DNA from: Roseibacillus sp.
Lineage (GTDB): Bacteria; Verrucomicrobiota; Verrucomicrobiia; Verrucomicrobiales; Akkermansiaceae
Reading direction: 5' to 3'
DNA length: 64,000 nt
Assembly: GCA_028821775.1 (NCBI GenBank)
Contig: JAPKFB010000002.1
Span: 102,578 to 166,577, forward strand
A program made the position numbers and the translations under genes. This document shows positions 25,523-33,132 of the stretch, piece after piece. The notes below the pieces were generated by a model. The model was not told the DNA's origin, searched no databases, and worked only from the letters and a program-made list of their open reading frames with translations. The stretch's first letter is position 1. Every line of letters begins with the position of its first letter.

Positions 25523-25543
25523 TAATGCAACTAATTTGCGTTA
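25523..25543. promoter_or_regulatory. Fur-family-like (Fur/Zur/Mur) palindromic operator
   Basis: TAATGCAA (25523-25530), five bases, then TTGCGTTA (25536-25543): 8-bp arms with one mismatch, in an AT-rich patch of otherwise GC-rich sequence. An overlapping palindrome CAACTAA...TTAGTTG (25528-25547) adds symmetry. ATGCAA/TTGCAT-type arms are known in Fur-superfamily boxes. It lies 45 bp after trpF and 117 bp before the gene at 24942-25406, in front of the metal ABC genes. Confidence 0.5.
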
Positions 25544-25587
25544 GTTGAGAGGAGGCACCGAAGGGCAAGGAAGGCCTGCTTGAGAGG

Positions 25588-26262
25588 CTACGACTGGACG
25601 GCCGCGAGGAGGGCTGCGACCTTCCCGAAGTCCTTGAGGCCAGGTTCGGACTCGGCGCCGGACGCGATGTCGAGGGCGGCAGGTTGGACGGTGGCGAGCG
25701 CTTGGGCGGCATTGTGGGGAGTGATGCCCCCGGCGAGGATGATGCTGAGTCCTCCGAAAGTGCAGGAGTAGTCGTGGCAGAGTCCCCAATCGGTGGTCTC
25801 TCCGGTGCCGCCGTAGACCCCCGGGGCGTGGGCGTCGATGAGAATGGCGTTTGTTTCGAAATCGCCGGGAGGGGGAAGGGCGAGGACGGAATCGAGATCG
25901 GGCGGGATGCTGATTGCTTTGATGAAGGGGAGTTCCTGGAGGGCGAACTGGTGACAGTAAGCCTGATTCTCGTCGCCATGGAATTGCACGAGATCGAGCA
26001 GGTCGTTCTCTAACAGTTCGCGGGGCAACTCGGGGTCGGCATTGACGAAGACGCCGACGCGGAGGATGCGTCCCTTGAGGGCGGGGAGGAATTCCTGCGC
26101 CGTTTCGAGGGAGCAGTAGCGTTTGCTGGGCTCCCAGAAGTTCACCCCGAGGGCATGGACGCCGAGGTCGGCAAGATGAGCGGCGTCCGAGGGAGTGGTG
26201 ACCCCGCAGATCTTGATGGAGGGAGAGGCGGGATTGAGAAAGTTGTCGAGGAGGGTGGTCAC
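25588..26262 (-). CDS. trpF: phosphoribosylanthranilate isomerase
   Basis: Third step of tryptophan synthesis, a TIM barrel isomerising PRA to CdRP. Seen: SIKICGVTTPSDA with the catalytic Cys, VGVFVNADPE, DLVQFHGDE, ILIDAHAPGVYGGTGETTDW with the catalytic Asp, and LAGGITPHNAAQAL. I place the start at GTG 26262 (224 residues), because TrpF begins a few residues before the KICG block. The frame is open to 26559, but that extension is the antisense of repeat A1. No other trp gene is in the window. uvrA diverges on the other side of the repeat. Confidence 0.9.
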   Translation of the reverse strand: MTTLLDNFLNPASPSIKICGVTTPSDAAHLADLGVHALGVNFWEPSKRYCSLETAQEFLPALKGRILRVGVFVNADPELPRELLENDLLDLVQFHGDENQAYCHQFALQELPFIKAISIPPDLDSVLALPPPGDFETNAILIDAHAPGVYGGTGETTDWGLCHDYSCTFGGLSIILAGGITPHNAAQALATVQPAALDIASGAESEPGLKDFGKVAALLAAVQS

Positions 26263-26362
26263 GGGGGAAGAGGCCCATTCTTCGCGCAGGGCTGCGAAGA
26301 GCAAGTCGCGAAGTGGGAGGAAGGAGCGGAAGGGGTGAAATGGGGCCGGGCGCGAATTTGAG

Positions 26363-26562
26363 GTGTGTGCGAAAGCCCGGCTGGTGGCAGGGTTGGAATC
26401 GATTAGGAAGAAAAATCGGGTGCTGCGAGCAGGGCAGCGAAAGGGAACTACGGCCCTTTTCCCGTCTCGCGGCGTCCTCGTCCGGCTCTGTGGGCTCGCC
26501 CGACGCTTTGCCAATCGGAAAAAGTGCTCGCGCCGCCATGCACCCGGGTTTTCGAACACCCC
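26363..26562. mobile_element. MITE-like repeat family A, copy 1
   Basis: About 200 bp between trpF and uvrA, about 75% like 39032-39253 by eye. The ends are imperfect inverted repeats: GTGCGAAAGCCCGG on the left against CCCGGGTTTTCGAAC on the right. Shared internal blocks include GGGTTGGAATC, GCTGCGAGCAG, GGCCCTTTTCCCGTCTCGC and TTGCCAATCGG. No transposase, so it would have to move in trans. It holds no gene; ORFs through it are shadows. Confidence 0.65.
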
Positions 26563-26631
26563 CAGAGGGGAGGAACTTGAATGGGCCAGATTTGAACTTC
26601 CGATTTTTCAATTCCGATTTACGAAAGGTCC

Positions 26632-29490
26632 GTGGATGTGATTCGGATTCGAGGAGCCCGGCAGCACAACTTGCGGAATGTCGATGTGGACATCCCGCGG
26701 GGGAAGCTTGTGGTGGTGACCGGATTGAGCGGGAGCGGGAAGTCGAGCCTGGCCTTTCACACCCTCTATGCGGAAGGGCAACGGCGCTATGTGGAGAGTC
26801 TCAGTACCTATGCGCGGCAGTTTCTTGATCAGCTGGACAAGCCGGAAGTGGATGCGATCGAGGGACTGAGTCCGGCCATTGCGATCGAACAGCGGGGGGC
26901 GGGAGCCAATCCTCGGTCGATCATTGCAACCGCGACCGAGATTCACGATTACCTGCGCATTCTCTATGCCGCGGCGGGGGTGCCCCATGATCCCAAGACG
27001 GGAGAGCGCCTCGAGCGGATGACCTCGGCCGATGTGGTGGCGACCCTGGGGAGCAGGGCGGAGGGCACGAAAGTGATCCTGCTGGCGCCGATCGATTCCG
27101 AGGCGGCTGGGGATGTGCCCGCCCTGCTGCGGGACTTGCAGCGTCAGGGTTTTGTGCGCTTGCGGGTGAATGGAGAGCTCCTGGAAGTTGAGGAGGCGGA
27201 GGAGCAGTGGCCTGAGGAGGTGGAGAGCCTGGAAGTGGTGGTGGATCGTCTCGTGATTCGGGATGGGGCGGAGAGCCGCCTCGCGGATTCGGTGGAGACG
27301 GCGCTACGCATTTGTGGAGCGGAGGCCAAGGCCTTGCTGCAGCTTCCGGAGGCCCCAGATTGGGCCGAGCTCTCTTTCCTCACAAGCTACCGCAATCCCA
27401 AGACCGGGTTCGAATTGCCGGAGCTGACCCCGCGACACTTTTCCTTCAACAGTCACTTTGGGGCCTGCGAGACATGTCACGGATTGGGCACGGAGTTGCT
27501 TTGTGACCCCGACCTGGTGGTGCCTGATGGGTCGAAAAGCCTGAACGAAAAGGCGATCAGGTTGTACAAGGGAGGAACGAAGCGGAAGAGCTGGTATGAG
27601 CGTCAAGTGGAGGCTGTGGCGGAGCACTTCGGAGTCTCGGGGGATCTTCCCTTTCGTGAACTGCCGGAGGAATTTCGCGAGGCCCTCTTCTATGGAACAG
27701 GCGGCATGAAGATTCCGATGCTGTGGGAGAAGGAAGGGCGCGAGATTCCGTGGGATCGCAAGTTCGAGGGGATTTGTCGCAATGTGGAACGGCTCTATCA
27801 CGAAACGGAAAGTGAGTCCGTGAAGCGCAACATGGGTCGCTTCATGGGAGCGCGGACCTGCGAGGGATGTGGAGGAATGCGGCTGAAACCGGAATTTTTG
27901 GCGGTGAAGGTGTTCTCGGGAGGGAGTGCGGATGGGTTGGGGATTGATGAGTGTTGTGCGCTCCCGATTGAGGAGGCGGTGGTCTGGATGGAAGGGGTGC
28001 AGATGGCGGCGGATCGGGAAGACGCGATGCGGCCGGTGGCGGAGGAGATCCGCAAGAGACTGCGGTTCTTGAACGAGGTTGGCTTGGGATACCTCACTCT
28101 TGATCGTGGCAGTGCCACTCTGTCAGGGGGGGAGTTTCAGCGAATCCGGCTTGCGACGCAGCTCGGAGCCGGGCTCGCGGGGGTGATTTACGTGCTTGAT
28201 GAGCCGAGCATCGGGCTCCATCCCGAAGACAACGCGCGCTTGATCGGCGCCTTGGAGCGTTTGCGAGATCTGGGAAACACCATCGTGGTAGTGGAGCACG
28301 ACGAAGTGATGATTCGGGCGGCGGATTACCTGATCGAATTGGGACCCGGCGCTGGCGTGCATGGAGGGAGCCTGATCGCGGCGGGGACGGTGGAGGAGGT
28401 GATGGCTGTGGAGAACTCACCGACGGGACGCTGGCTTGCAGGCAGAGGGCAGGAGGCGGCGGTTGGAAATCAGGGTGCTTCCTTGCTGTGCAACTCCGGC
28501 GAGAAGATTGTGGTGAGAGGGGCGCGGGAACACAACTTGAAGGGCATTGAAGTTGTGTTTCCCTTGGGTCAATTGGTCTCGGTGACGGGGCCGAGCGGGA
28601 GTGGCAAGTCGACCCTGGTGGATGGGATTTTGCGAAAGGCGCTGGCGCGAACCCTGCACAAGGCGAAGGCGACTCCCGGTGCGCATGATGGCATCGATGG
28701 CATGGAGCACATCGCGAAGTTGGTGGTGGTTGATCAATCACCCCTCGGGCGATCGCCGCGATCGAATCCCGCGACCTACACCGGAGCCTTTGATCACATT
28801 CGAAAACTCTTTGCGCAGTTGCCGATGTCCCGACTGCGTGGCTATGCGGCCGGGCGATTCAGTTTCAACGTGAAGGGAGGGCGTTGCGAGAAGTGTCAGG
28901 GAGGGGGCGCGGTGCGCATCGACATGCACTTCCTGAACGATGTCTATGTGACCTGCGATTCGTGTGCGGGGCGGCGTTACAATCGGGAGACCCTGGAAGT
29001 GACCTACAAGGGGCAAAGCATCGCTGATGTCCTGAAGCTCACCGCGGAAGAGGGCGCGGAGTTGTTTGGAAAGGTTCCCAAGTTGAGTGCGCTGCTGAAG
29101 GCCCTCTGCGAAGTGGGGCTCGGTTACATTCGCTTGGGACAGGCGGCCAACACCCTGTCGGGAGGGGAGGCGCAACGAGTCAAGCTGGCGAGCGAGCTCG
29201 CGAAGACCTCGACCGAGTCGGTGCTCTACCTGTTGGATGAGCCGACGACCGGGCTCCATCACGATGATGTGCAGGTCTTGTTGCGGGTGCTCCTGCGTTT
29301 GCGAGATGCGGGACATTCGCTGGTTGTGATCGAGCACAACCTGGATGTGATTGCGGCCTCGGATTGGGTGATCGACCTTGGGCCCGGAGGGGGGAGTCAC
29401 GGGGGAGAAGTGGTCGCGGCCGGATCACCCGAAGATTTGAGGTCGGAAGGAGCCTCCCTGACCGGAAAATGGCTTGCCAGAACGATATGA
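26632..29490 (+). CDS. uvrA: excinuclease ABC subunit A
   Basis: DNA damage-recognition ATPase of nucleotide excision repair, 952 residues, the family length. N-terminal ABC: Walker A GLSGSGKSS, signature LSGGEFQRIRLATQ with VIYVLDEPSIGLHPED after it. C-terminal ABC: GPSGSGKST, LSGGEAQRVKLASEL, LLDEPTTGLHHDD. Zinc modules: ACETCHGLG with RTCEGCGGM, and GGRCEKCQGGGAVRIDMHFL with YVTCDSCAGRRY. The UvrB-binding region has EQRGAGANPRSIIATATEI where most UvrA read QKTTSxNPRSTVGTVTEI, a moderate divergence. The start is GTG at 26632. It stands alone; uvrB is not here. Confidence 0.96.
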   Translation: MDVIRIRGARQHNLRNVDVDIPRGKLVVVTGLSGSGKSSLAFHTLYAEGQRRYVESLSTYARQFLDQLDKPEVDAIEGLSPAIAIEQRGAGANPRSIIATATEIHDYLRILYAAAGVPHDPKTGERLERMTSADVVATLGSRAEGTKVILLAPIDSEAAGDVPALLRDLQRQGFVRLRVNGELLEVEEAEEQWPEEVESLEVVVDRLVIRDGAESRLADSVETALRICGAEAKALLQLPEAPDWAELSFLTSYRNPKTGFELPELTPRHFSFNSHFGACETCHGLGTELLCDPDLVVPDGSKSLNEKAIRLYKGGTKRKSWYERQVEAVAEHFGVSGDLPFRELPEEFREALFYGTGGMKIPMLWEKEGREIPWDRKFEGICRNVERLYHETESESVKRNMGRFMGARTCEGCGGMRLKPEFLAVKVFSGGSADGLGIDECCALPIEEAVVWMEGVQMAADREDAMRPVAEEIRKRLRFLNEVGLGYLTLDRGSATLSGGEFQRIRLATQLGAGLAGVIYVLDEPSIGLHPEDNARLIGALERLRDLGNTIVVVEHDEVMIRAADYLIELGPGAGVHGGSLIAAGTVEEVMAVENSPTGRWLAGRGQEAAVGNQGASLLCNSGEKIVVRGAREHNLKGIEVVFPLGQLVSVTGPSGSGKSTLVDGILRKALARTLHKAKATPGAHDGIDGMEHIAKLVVVDQSPLGRSPRSNPATYTGAFDHIRKLFAQLPMSRLRGYAAGRFSFNVKGGRCEKCQGGGAVRIDMHFLNDVYVTCDSCAGRRYNRETLEVTYKGQSIADVLKLTAEEGAELFGKVPKLSALLKALCEVGLGYIRLGQAANTLSGGEAQRVKLASELAKTSTESVLYLLDEPTTGLHHDDVQVLLRVLLRLRDAGHSLVVIEHNLDVIAASDWVIDLGPGGGSHGGEVVAAGSPEDLRSEGASLTGKWLARTI

Positions 29491-29534
29491 GGCATTGAGA
29501 ACACGTAGGCTATCTGCTAGCCTTACTCACCTCC

Positions 29535-30101
29535 ATGCGGAATTCCGGCACCCAAGCCATGAGAGAACCCACTTCGCGATGGCGCGACTTGCTCAGCGAA
29601 TATGGGTCGAAGTTGTTGCTTTTTGCCCGCCAGCAGACGCGGCGGCAGGAGGATGCGGAGGATATTCTGCAGGAGGCCTTGGTGAAGCTTGCGAAGAAGG
29701 TCGATCAAAACACCTTCGTGGGTGGCCAGGAAGCCTGGATGCCGTTTCTATATACCCAGATTCGTCGGGAGGCGATCGACCTGGGGCGCCGCAATGACCG
29801 GCGAAAAAAGCGGGAAGACATCGTGGTGGAGGACGAGCAACGCCAGACCGGCGGAGAGGATGCTTGGTTCGAAAGTGCGGGCTACGATGAAGAGCGACGC
29901 GGAATGTTGGAGGACGCCCTCAAAGAGCTGCCCAAGAAATTTTCGGAGGTCATCGTGATGAAAGTCTGGGGTGGGCGCACTTTTGCCGGAATCGGCGAAA
30001 TTTTGGGGATTTCAATGAACACGGTGGCTTCGCGGTATCGCTATGGAATTGAAGCCCTCCGCAAGCGACTGACCGGCGCCCGCATTCGCGGAGATCTTTA
30101 A
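29535..30101 (+). CDS. ECF-type sigma-70 family RNA polymerase sigma factor
   Basis: Alternative sigma factor of 188 residues with regions 2 and 4 only. Region 2: RQEDAEDILQEALVKLAKK and the basic IRREAIDLGRRNDRRKKRE. Region 4: LKELPKKFSEVIVMKVWGG, with GIGEILGISMNTVASRYRYG as the helix-turn-helix. It starts at ATG 29535 (a second Met at 29559 is possible). It is followed 38 bp later by a single-span protein that is probably its anti-sigma factor and then by a PDZ protein, which looks like an envelope-signal regulon. A 6-bp inverted repeat AGGCTA...TAGCCT (29507-29523) lies just upstream. Confidence 0.92.
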   Translation: MRNSGTQAMREPTSRWRDLLSEYGSKLLLFARQQTRRQEDAEDILQEALVKLAKKVDQNTFVGGQEAWMPFLYTQIRREAIDLGRRNDRRKKREDIVVEDEQRQTGGEDAWFESAGYDEERRGMLEDALKELPKKFSEVIVMKVWGGRTFAGIGEILGISMNTVASRYRYGIEALRKRLTGARIRGDL

Positions 30102-30139
30102 ACCAGACCAGCTGCTAGACCACCGCCAGGCAACGACCC

Positions 30140-30685
30140 ATGGATTCAGACCTGAAAAGATTCGAAGCTGAGCTTGAGCGACTCTCCCCCAGGAGTCTGC
30201 CGGAAGGGCTGATCAGCCGGATGGAAGCAGCGATGGAAGGATGGGAAGAGGTCTCCGAGCAAGTTTCGGGAGAGATTAATAAGGTGGTTCCTTTTCCGCC
30301 GCGGATGGATGAGGAGGATGAGGAGGATCGGGAGGCGCACCGGGGAGGAAGCTGGTGGGCCGCCGCTGCCTGCGTGGCTCTCTTGGGTGCGGTGGCTGCG
30401 ATGGTGATCACGGCCGATCTGGAGAGCAACAGCGCCGACCGGTCGGTGGCAACGGTGGTGAAGCCGGAAGCGGTGCGCTCCGTCGAGTTTGCGCCCCAGT
30501 CGGCGAAGCGAATGATTTTGGATGCATCAGATCAGAATGTGATCATGGGCAATGGTTCGCAGCCGATGCGCTTGATGCGTCTTAACTATGTTGATCGGGT
30601 GGTCTTCCGAAACGCCGCCGGCGAAGAGGTGCACCTCGAGGTTCCTTCGGTGAATTATCGTCTGGTTCCCGTTCCGACTGACTAG
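30140..30685 (+). CDS. probable anti-sigma factor (single-pass membrane protein)
   Basis: Predicted 181 residues: a cytoplasmic helical N-terminus (1-40, beginning MDSDLKRFEAELERLSPR), an acidic linker DEEDEEDRE, one hydrophobic helix (about 71-90) and a periplasmic domain of about 90 residues ending in VPSVNYRLVPVPTD. The N-terminus resembles the short helical anchor used by many anti-sigma factors, but it has no zinc HxxxCxxC motif. The call rests mainly on size, topology and position just after an ECF sigma gene. The gene ends in TAG at 30683. Confidence 0.6.
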   Translation: MDSDLKRFEAELERLSPRSLPEGLISRMEAAMEGWEEVSEQVSGEINKVVPFPPRMDEEDEEDREAHRGGSWWAAAACVALLGAVAAMVITADLESNSADRSVATVVKPEAVRSVEFAPQSAKRMILDASDQNVIMGNGSQPMRLMRLNYVDRVVFRNAAGEEVHLEVPSVNYRLVPVPTD

Positions 30686-30826
30686 GATGTTCCGGCATCT
30701 CCAATGATATCCCTCACACCATTCAAGATCGACGATCCCGTCTAACAAGTGCGCGGGGCTCACCACAAAATTGAACAAACCCTGGTCAGGCTGGCGCTCT
30801 CCCGGCAGACAAATCAAATACCGCAA

Positions 30827-31900
30827 ATGAAAGGTCCCGTTTTAAGTTCCCTGCTCCTTCTGATAGGCCTCTCCTCTCAACTGCCCGCGATCGAGCGCCC
30901 CAAGGCTCTCGATGATATCCGGCCAAATGAGCATGCCTCCCGGAGCCAGGTTCAAGAGCAAGGGAAAGGAGGGGCGCAGGTCCCAAACCGGCTTCCCGGT
31001 CAGGACGGGGATCTGGAGCCGGAAGCGATTCCTCAGGTCAAGCAAGCACCGCAGGCCTGGTTGGGTGTTTTGAGTGAGCCGATTGACGAGACATTGGGTG
31101 TGCACCTTGATCTCGAGAGTGGGGTTGTTCTCGACTACGTGGCACCCGACAGTCCGGCTGAAGCGGCCGGTCTTCTTCAACACGACATTGTGGTCAAGGT
31201 CGATGGGGAACCGGTTGGTGACCAGGATGAACTGCGGGAGGCCATCCAAACACACGATCCGGGAGTGGAAGTAACCTTGACGGTGGTGAGCAAGGGCGAA
31301 GAGGTTGAGCGGAAGGTGAAGTTGGGCGAGCGTCCGGCGGCTGTTCCGCAATTGCCCCGCGGCAAAGGGCCTGCCCGGGCCGAAGGAGGAGTTGAACTTC
31401 CTGGAGGCCTCAAATTTGAAGACCTGGAGAACTTACCTGAGCTGAAGGGTTTGAAGGATTTGCGAGGTGGGGCGGACATGCAGAAGCAGCTCGAAGGACA
31501 CATGAAGCGCTTGGAAAAACAGCTGCAGGACATCAATCGCAAAGGCGGCGCGGGCATGAAGTTGAACTTCGACCTCTTCAAGGATCTGCAGAAACCTCAG
31601 AAGGGCGAGGCCTTCAATTTCAACTTCAAGTCCTCCAGCAGTTTCAAGTTTATCGACGACCAGGGGAGCGTGGAAATGAAGACCACCGATGGCGGGAAGG
31701 AAGTCGTGGTCCGTGATCTTGAAGGGGAGACTCTCTTTGAAGGGCCTTGGGACAATGAGCAGGACAAGGCGGCCGCTCCGCAAGACATTCGTGAGCGGGT
31801 CGAAGGAATGAACAAAGGAAAGCTGTTTCGCTTCCGCCTTGAGAACCTTCCCAACCCTGATCTGGAAATTCCGGAGGAAGCTGAGCCGGAACTGGAGTGA
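30827..31900 (+). CDS. secreted PDZ-domain protein
   Basis: Predicted 357 residues with a signal peptide (MKGPVLSSLLLLIGLSSQL). Residues about 78-170 form a PDZ domain (WLGVLSEPIDETLGVHLDLE, then DYVAPDSPAEAAGLLQHDIV and VDGEPVGDQDELREAI). A charged, Lys/Leu-rich helical part (residues 200-265) and an acidic C-terminus (EIPEEAEPELE) follow. No trypsin-like protease domain is fused, so it is a PDZ adaptor and not DegP. Third in the sigma/anti-sigma cluster, it may sense or present envelope ligands. The ATG at 30827 restores the signal peptide; the frame extends upstream to 30749. A terminator follows at 31928. Confidence 0.8.
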   Translation: MKGPVLSSLLLLIGLSSQLPAIERPKALDDIRPNEHASRSQVQEQGKGGAQVPNRLPGQDGDLEPEAIPQVKQAPQAWLGVLSEPIDETLGVHLDLESGVVLDYVAPDSPAEAAGLLQHDIVVKVDGEPVGDQDELREAIQTHDPGVEVTLTVVSKGEEVERKVKLGERPAAVPQLPRGKGPARAEGGVELPGGLKFEDLENLPELKGLKDLRGGADMQKQLEGHMKRLEKQLQDINRKGGAGMKLNFDLFKDLQKPQKGEAFNFNFKSSSSFKFIDDQGSVEMKTTDGGKEVVVRDLEGETLFEGPWDNEQDKAAAPQDIRERVEGMNKGKLFRFRLENLPNPDLEIPEEAEPELE

Positions 31901-31927
31901 ATCTCCATGGCGCCGAAGGCAAGTAAG

Positions 31928-31954
31928 ACCCGGGCCGCGTGGTCCGGGTTTTTT
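31928..31954 (+). terminator. Rho-independent terminator after the PDZ gene
   Basis: ACCCGGGCC (31928-31936), loop GCGT, GGTCCGGGT (31941-31949), then a T-run to 31954: a 9-bp stem (one G-U) followed by six T. It ends the sigma/anti-sigma/PDZ transcript, 28 bp after the stop codon. Confidence 0.85.
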
Positions 31955-32029
31955 GGTGATTGGTTGGGAGCTCTGGCCGCCGGAGGGGAGAGATGAAAAG
32001 TGACAGGCCTGGATGACCCTGCGTGCTGC

Positions 32030-32180
32030 GGGAGAACAGGGCGAGATCTTCCGCTCCTCACGGGGGAGGTGAACTTGGGACGAACCCGCAGATCCGGGGT
32101 GTCTGCGTTGCTCAACCCCGCGCCACGAGTTGCGACCCCTGCCCGGGTCGGGCCCCCACCCTGATCCTTGCGCCATTTGG
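32030..32180 (-). repeat. dispersed repeat family B, copy 2 (minus orientation)
   Basis: In the 290-bp gap between the PDZ gene and the methyltransferase. The plus strand reads TTGCTCAACCCCGCGCCACG, AGTTGCGACCCCTG, then CCTTGCGCCATT; the same blocks occur at 47530-47590 (ATGCTCAACCCCGGGCCACG, CTACGACCCCTG) and inverted at 22741. No gene here. Confidence 0.6.
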
Positions 32181-32191
32181 TCTCGGGTGGG

Positions 32192-33094
32192 CTAGATCAC
32201 CGCGAGGAGCGATTTCAGATAGTTCTCACCAACGAAATCCGGCGGCATGGCGTGAGCTTCGAGGCGGGTCGACTTCGGAAGGGCGTCGCGGACGGTGCGC
32301 TCGAATTCGTGATCAGCGAGTCGGCGGCAATTGGTGGTGCAGAGGAGCCACCCGTTGGGAGCGAGACAAGCGGCGGCAAGTTCGACGAGATGGCCGTAGT
32401 CTTCTTCGGCGCGGAAGACCTTGCCTTTGTCGTCGCGGGAGAAGGTGGGCGGATCGAGGACGATGCCGTTGAAGGTGCGGCCCTGGCGGGCGAAGCGTCG
32501 GAGCCAGTGAAAGGTGTCGCCCTTGCAGAAGTAATGACCATCCGGATTGATCTCATTGAGGTGCATATTGTCGCGAGCCCAATCGAGATAGGGCTGCGAG
32601 AGATCGAGGGTGGTGGTGATCGCTCCGCCCAAGGCGGCGCAGACGGAAAAGGCCCCGGTGTAGGCGAAGGTATTGAGGACGGAGTCTCCTGCCTGGGATC
32701 GTTGTCGCACTCGCTCACGATTGTCGCGCTGATCGAGGAAGATGCCCTGGGAGTAGCCGGCCTGAAAACTCACCTGATAGCGCACGCCGTGTTCAAGGAT
32801 GGGGAAGGGCTCCCGCTGGGGCACTCCTGACAAATGGCGGGGCGATTCCCTTTCGTGTTGATCGAGGCGCTTCCAGTAGGTAGAGGCTCCGATTTTGGCA
32901 GCCCATTCTTTGAGATCCTGAGGAAGCTGTTCACCAACAATGGAAATGAGTCGGCGACCGGCAAAGAGGTCGATGTGAATCCCCGGTAGTTGATCGCCCA
33001 CGCCGTCCACCAAGCGGAAGGCATCGGTGTCAGTAAGTTGGAGAGAGGCACGCCTTTGGGCCGATTTTTCAAGAAGTGATCCGAGGAGAGGCAT
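32192..33094 (-). CDS. class I SAM-dependent rRNA methyltransferase (RlmI-like, no PUA domain)
   Basis: Predicted 300-residue methyltransferase. The central domain has the RlmI/RlmK signature: GIFLDQRDNRERVRQ, SVLNTFAYTGAFSVCAALGG (SAM motif I), the acidic TTTLDLSQPYLDWARDNM, and IVLDPPTFSRDDKGKVF (motif IV), with CLAPNGWLLCTTNCRRLADHEF after it. The usual N-terminal PUA domain is missing: the protein starts with MPLLGSLLEKSAQRRASL and a short EEHEE-type domain, about 95 residues fewer than RlmI. It would methylate 23S rRNA cytosine at C5, but the target is not certain. The gene is divergent from the phosphohexomutase gene. Confidence 0.85.
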   Translation of the reverse strand: MPLLGSLLEKSAQRRASLQLTDTDAFRLVDGVGDQLPGIHIDLFAGRRLISIVGEQLPQDLKEWAAKIGASTYWKRLDQHERESPRHLSGVPQREPFPILEHGVRYQVSFQAGYSQGIFLDQRDNRERVRQRSQAGDSVLNTFAYTGAFSVCAALGGAITTTLDLSQPYLDWARDNMHLNEINPDGHYFCKGDTFHWLRRFARQGRTFNGIVLDPPTFSRDDKGKVFRAEEDYGHLVELAAACLAPNGWLLCTTNCRRLADHEFERTVRDALPKSTRLEAHAMPPDFVGENYLKSLLAVI

Positions 33095-33132
33095 TGCAAA
33101 GGGAATGCGAATTCATTACCATCCGGTACTTA

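Noticed and set aside
26263..26559. N-terminal extension of trpF
   Set aside because: These codons lie in repeat A1 and its flank. TrpF normally begins just before the KICG block, so the GTG at 26262 is preferred.
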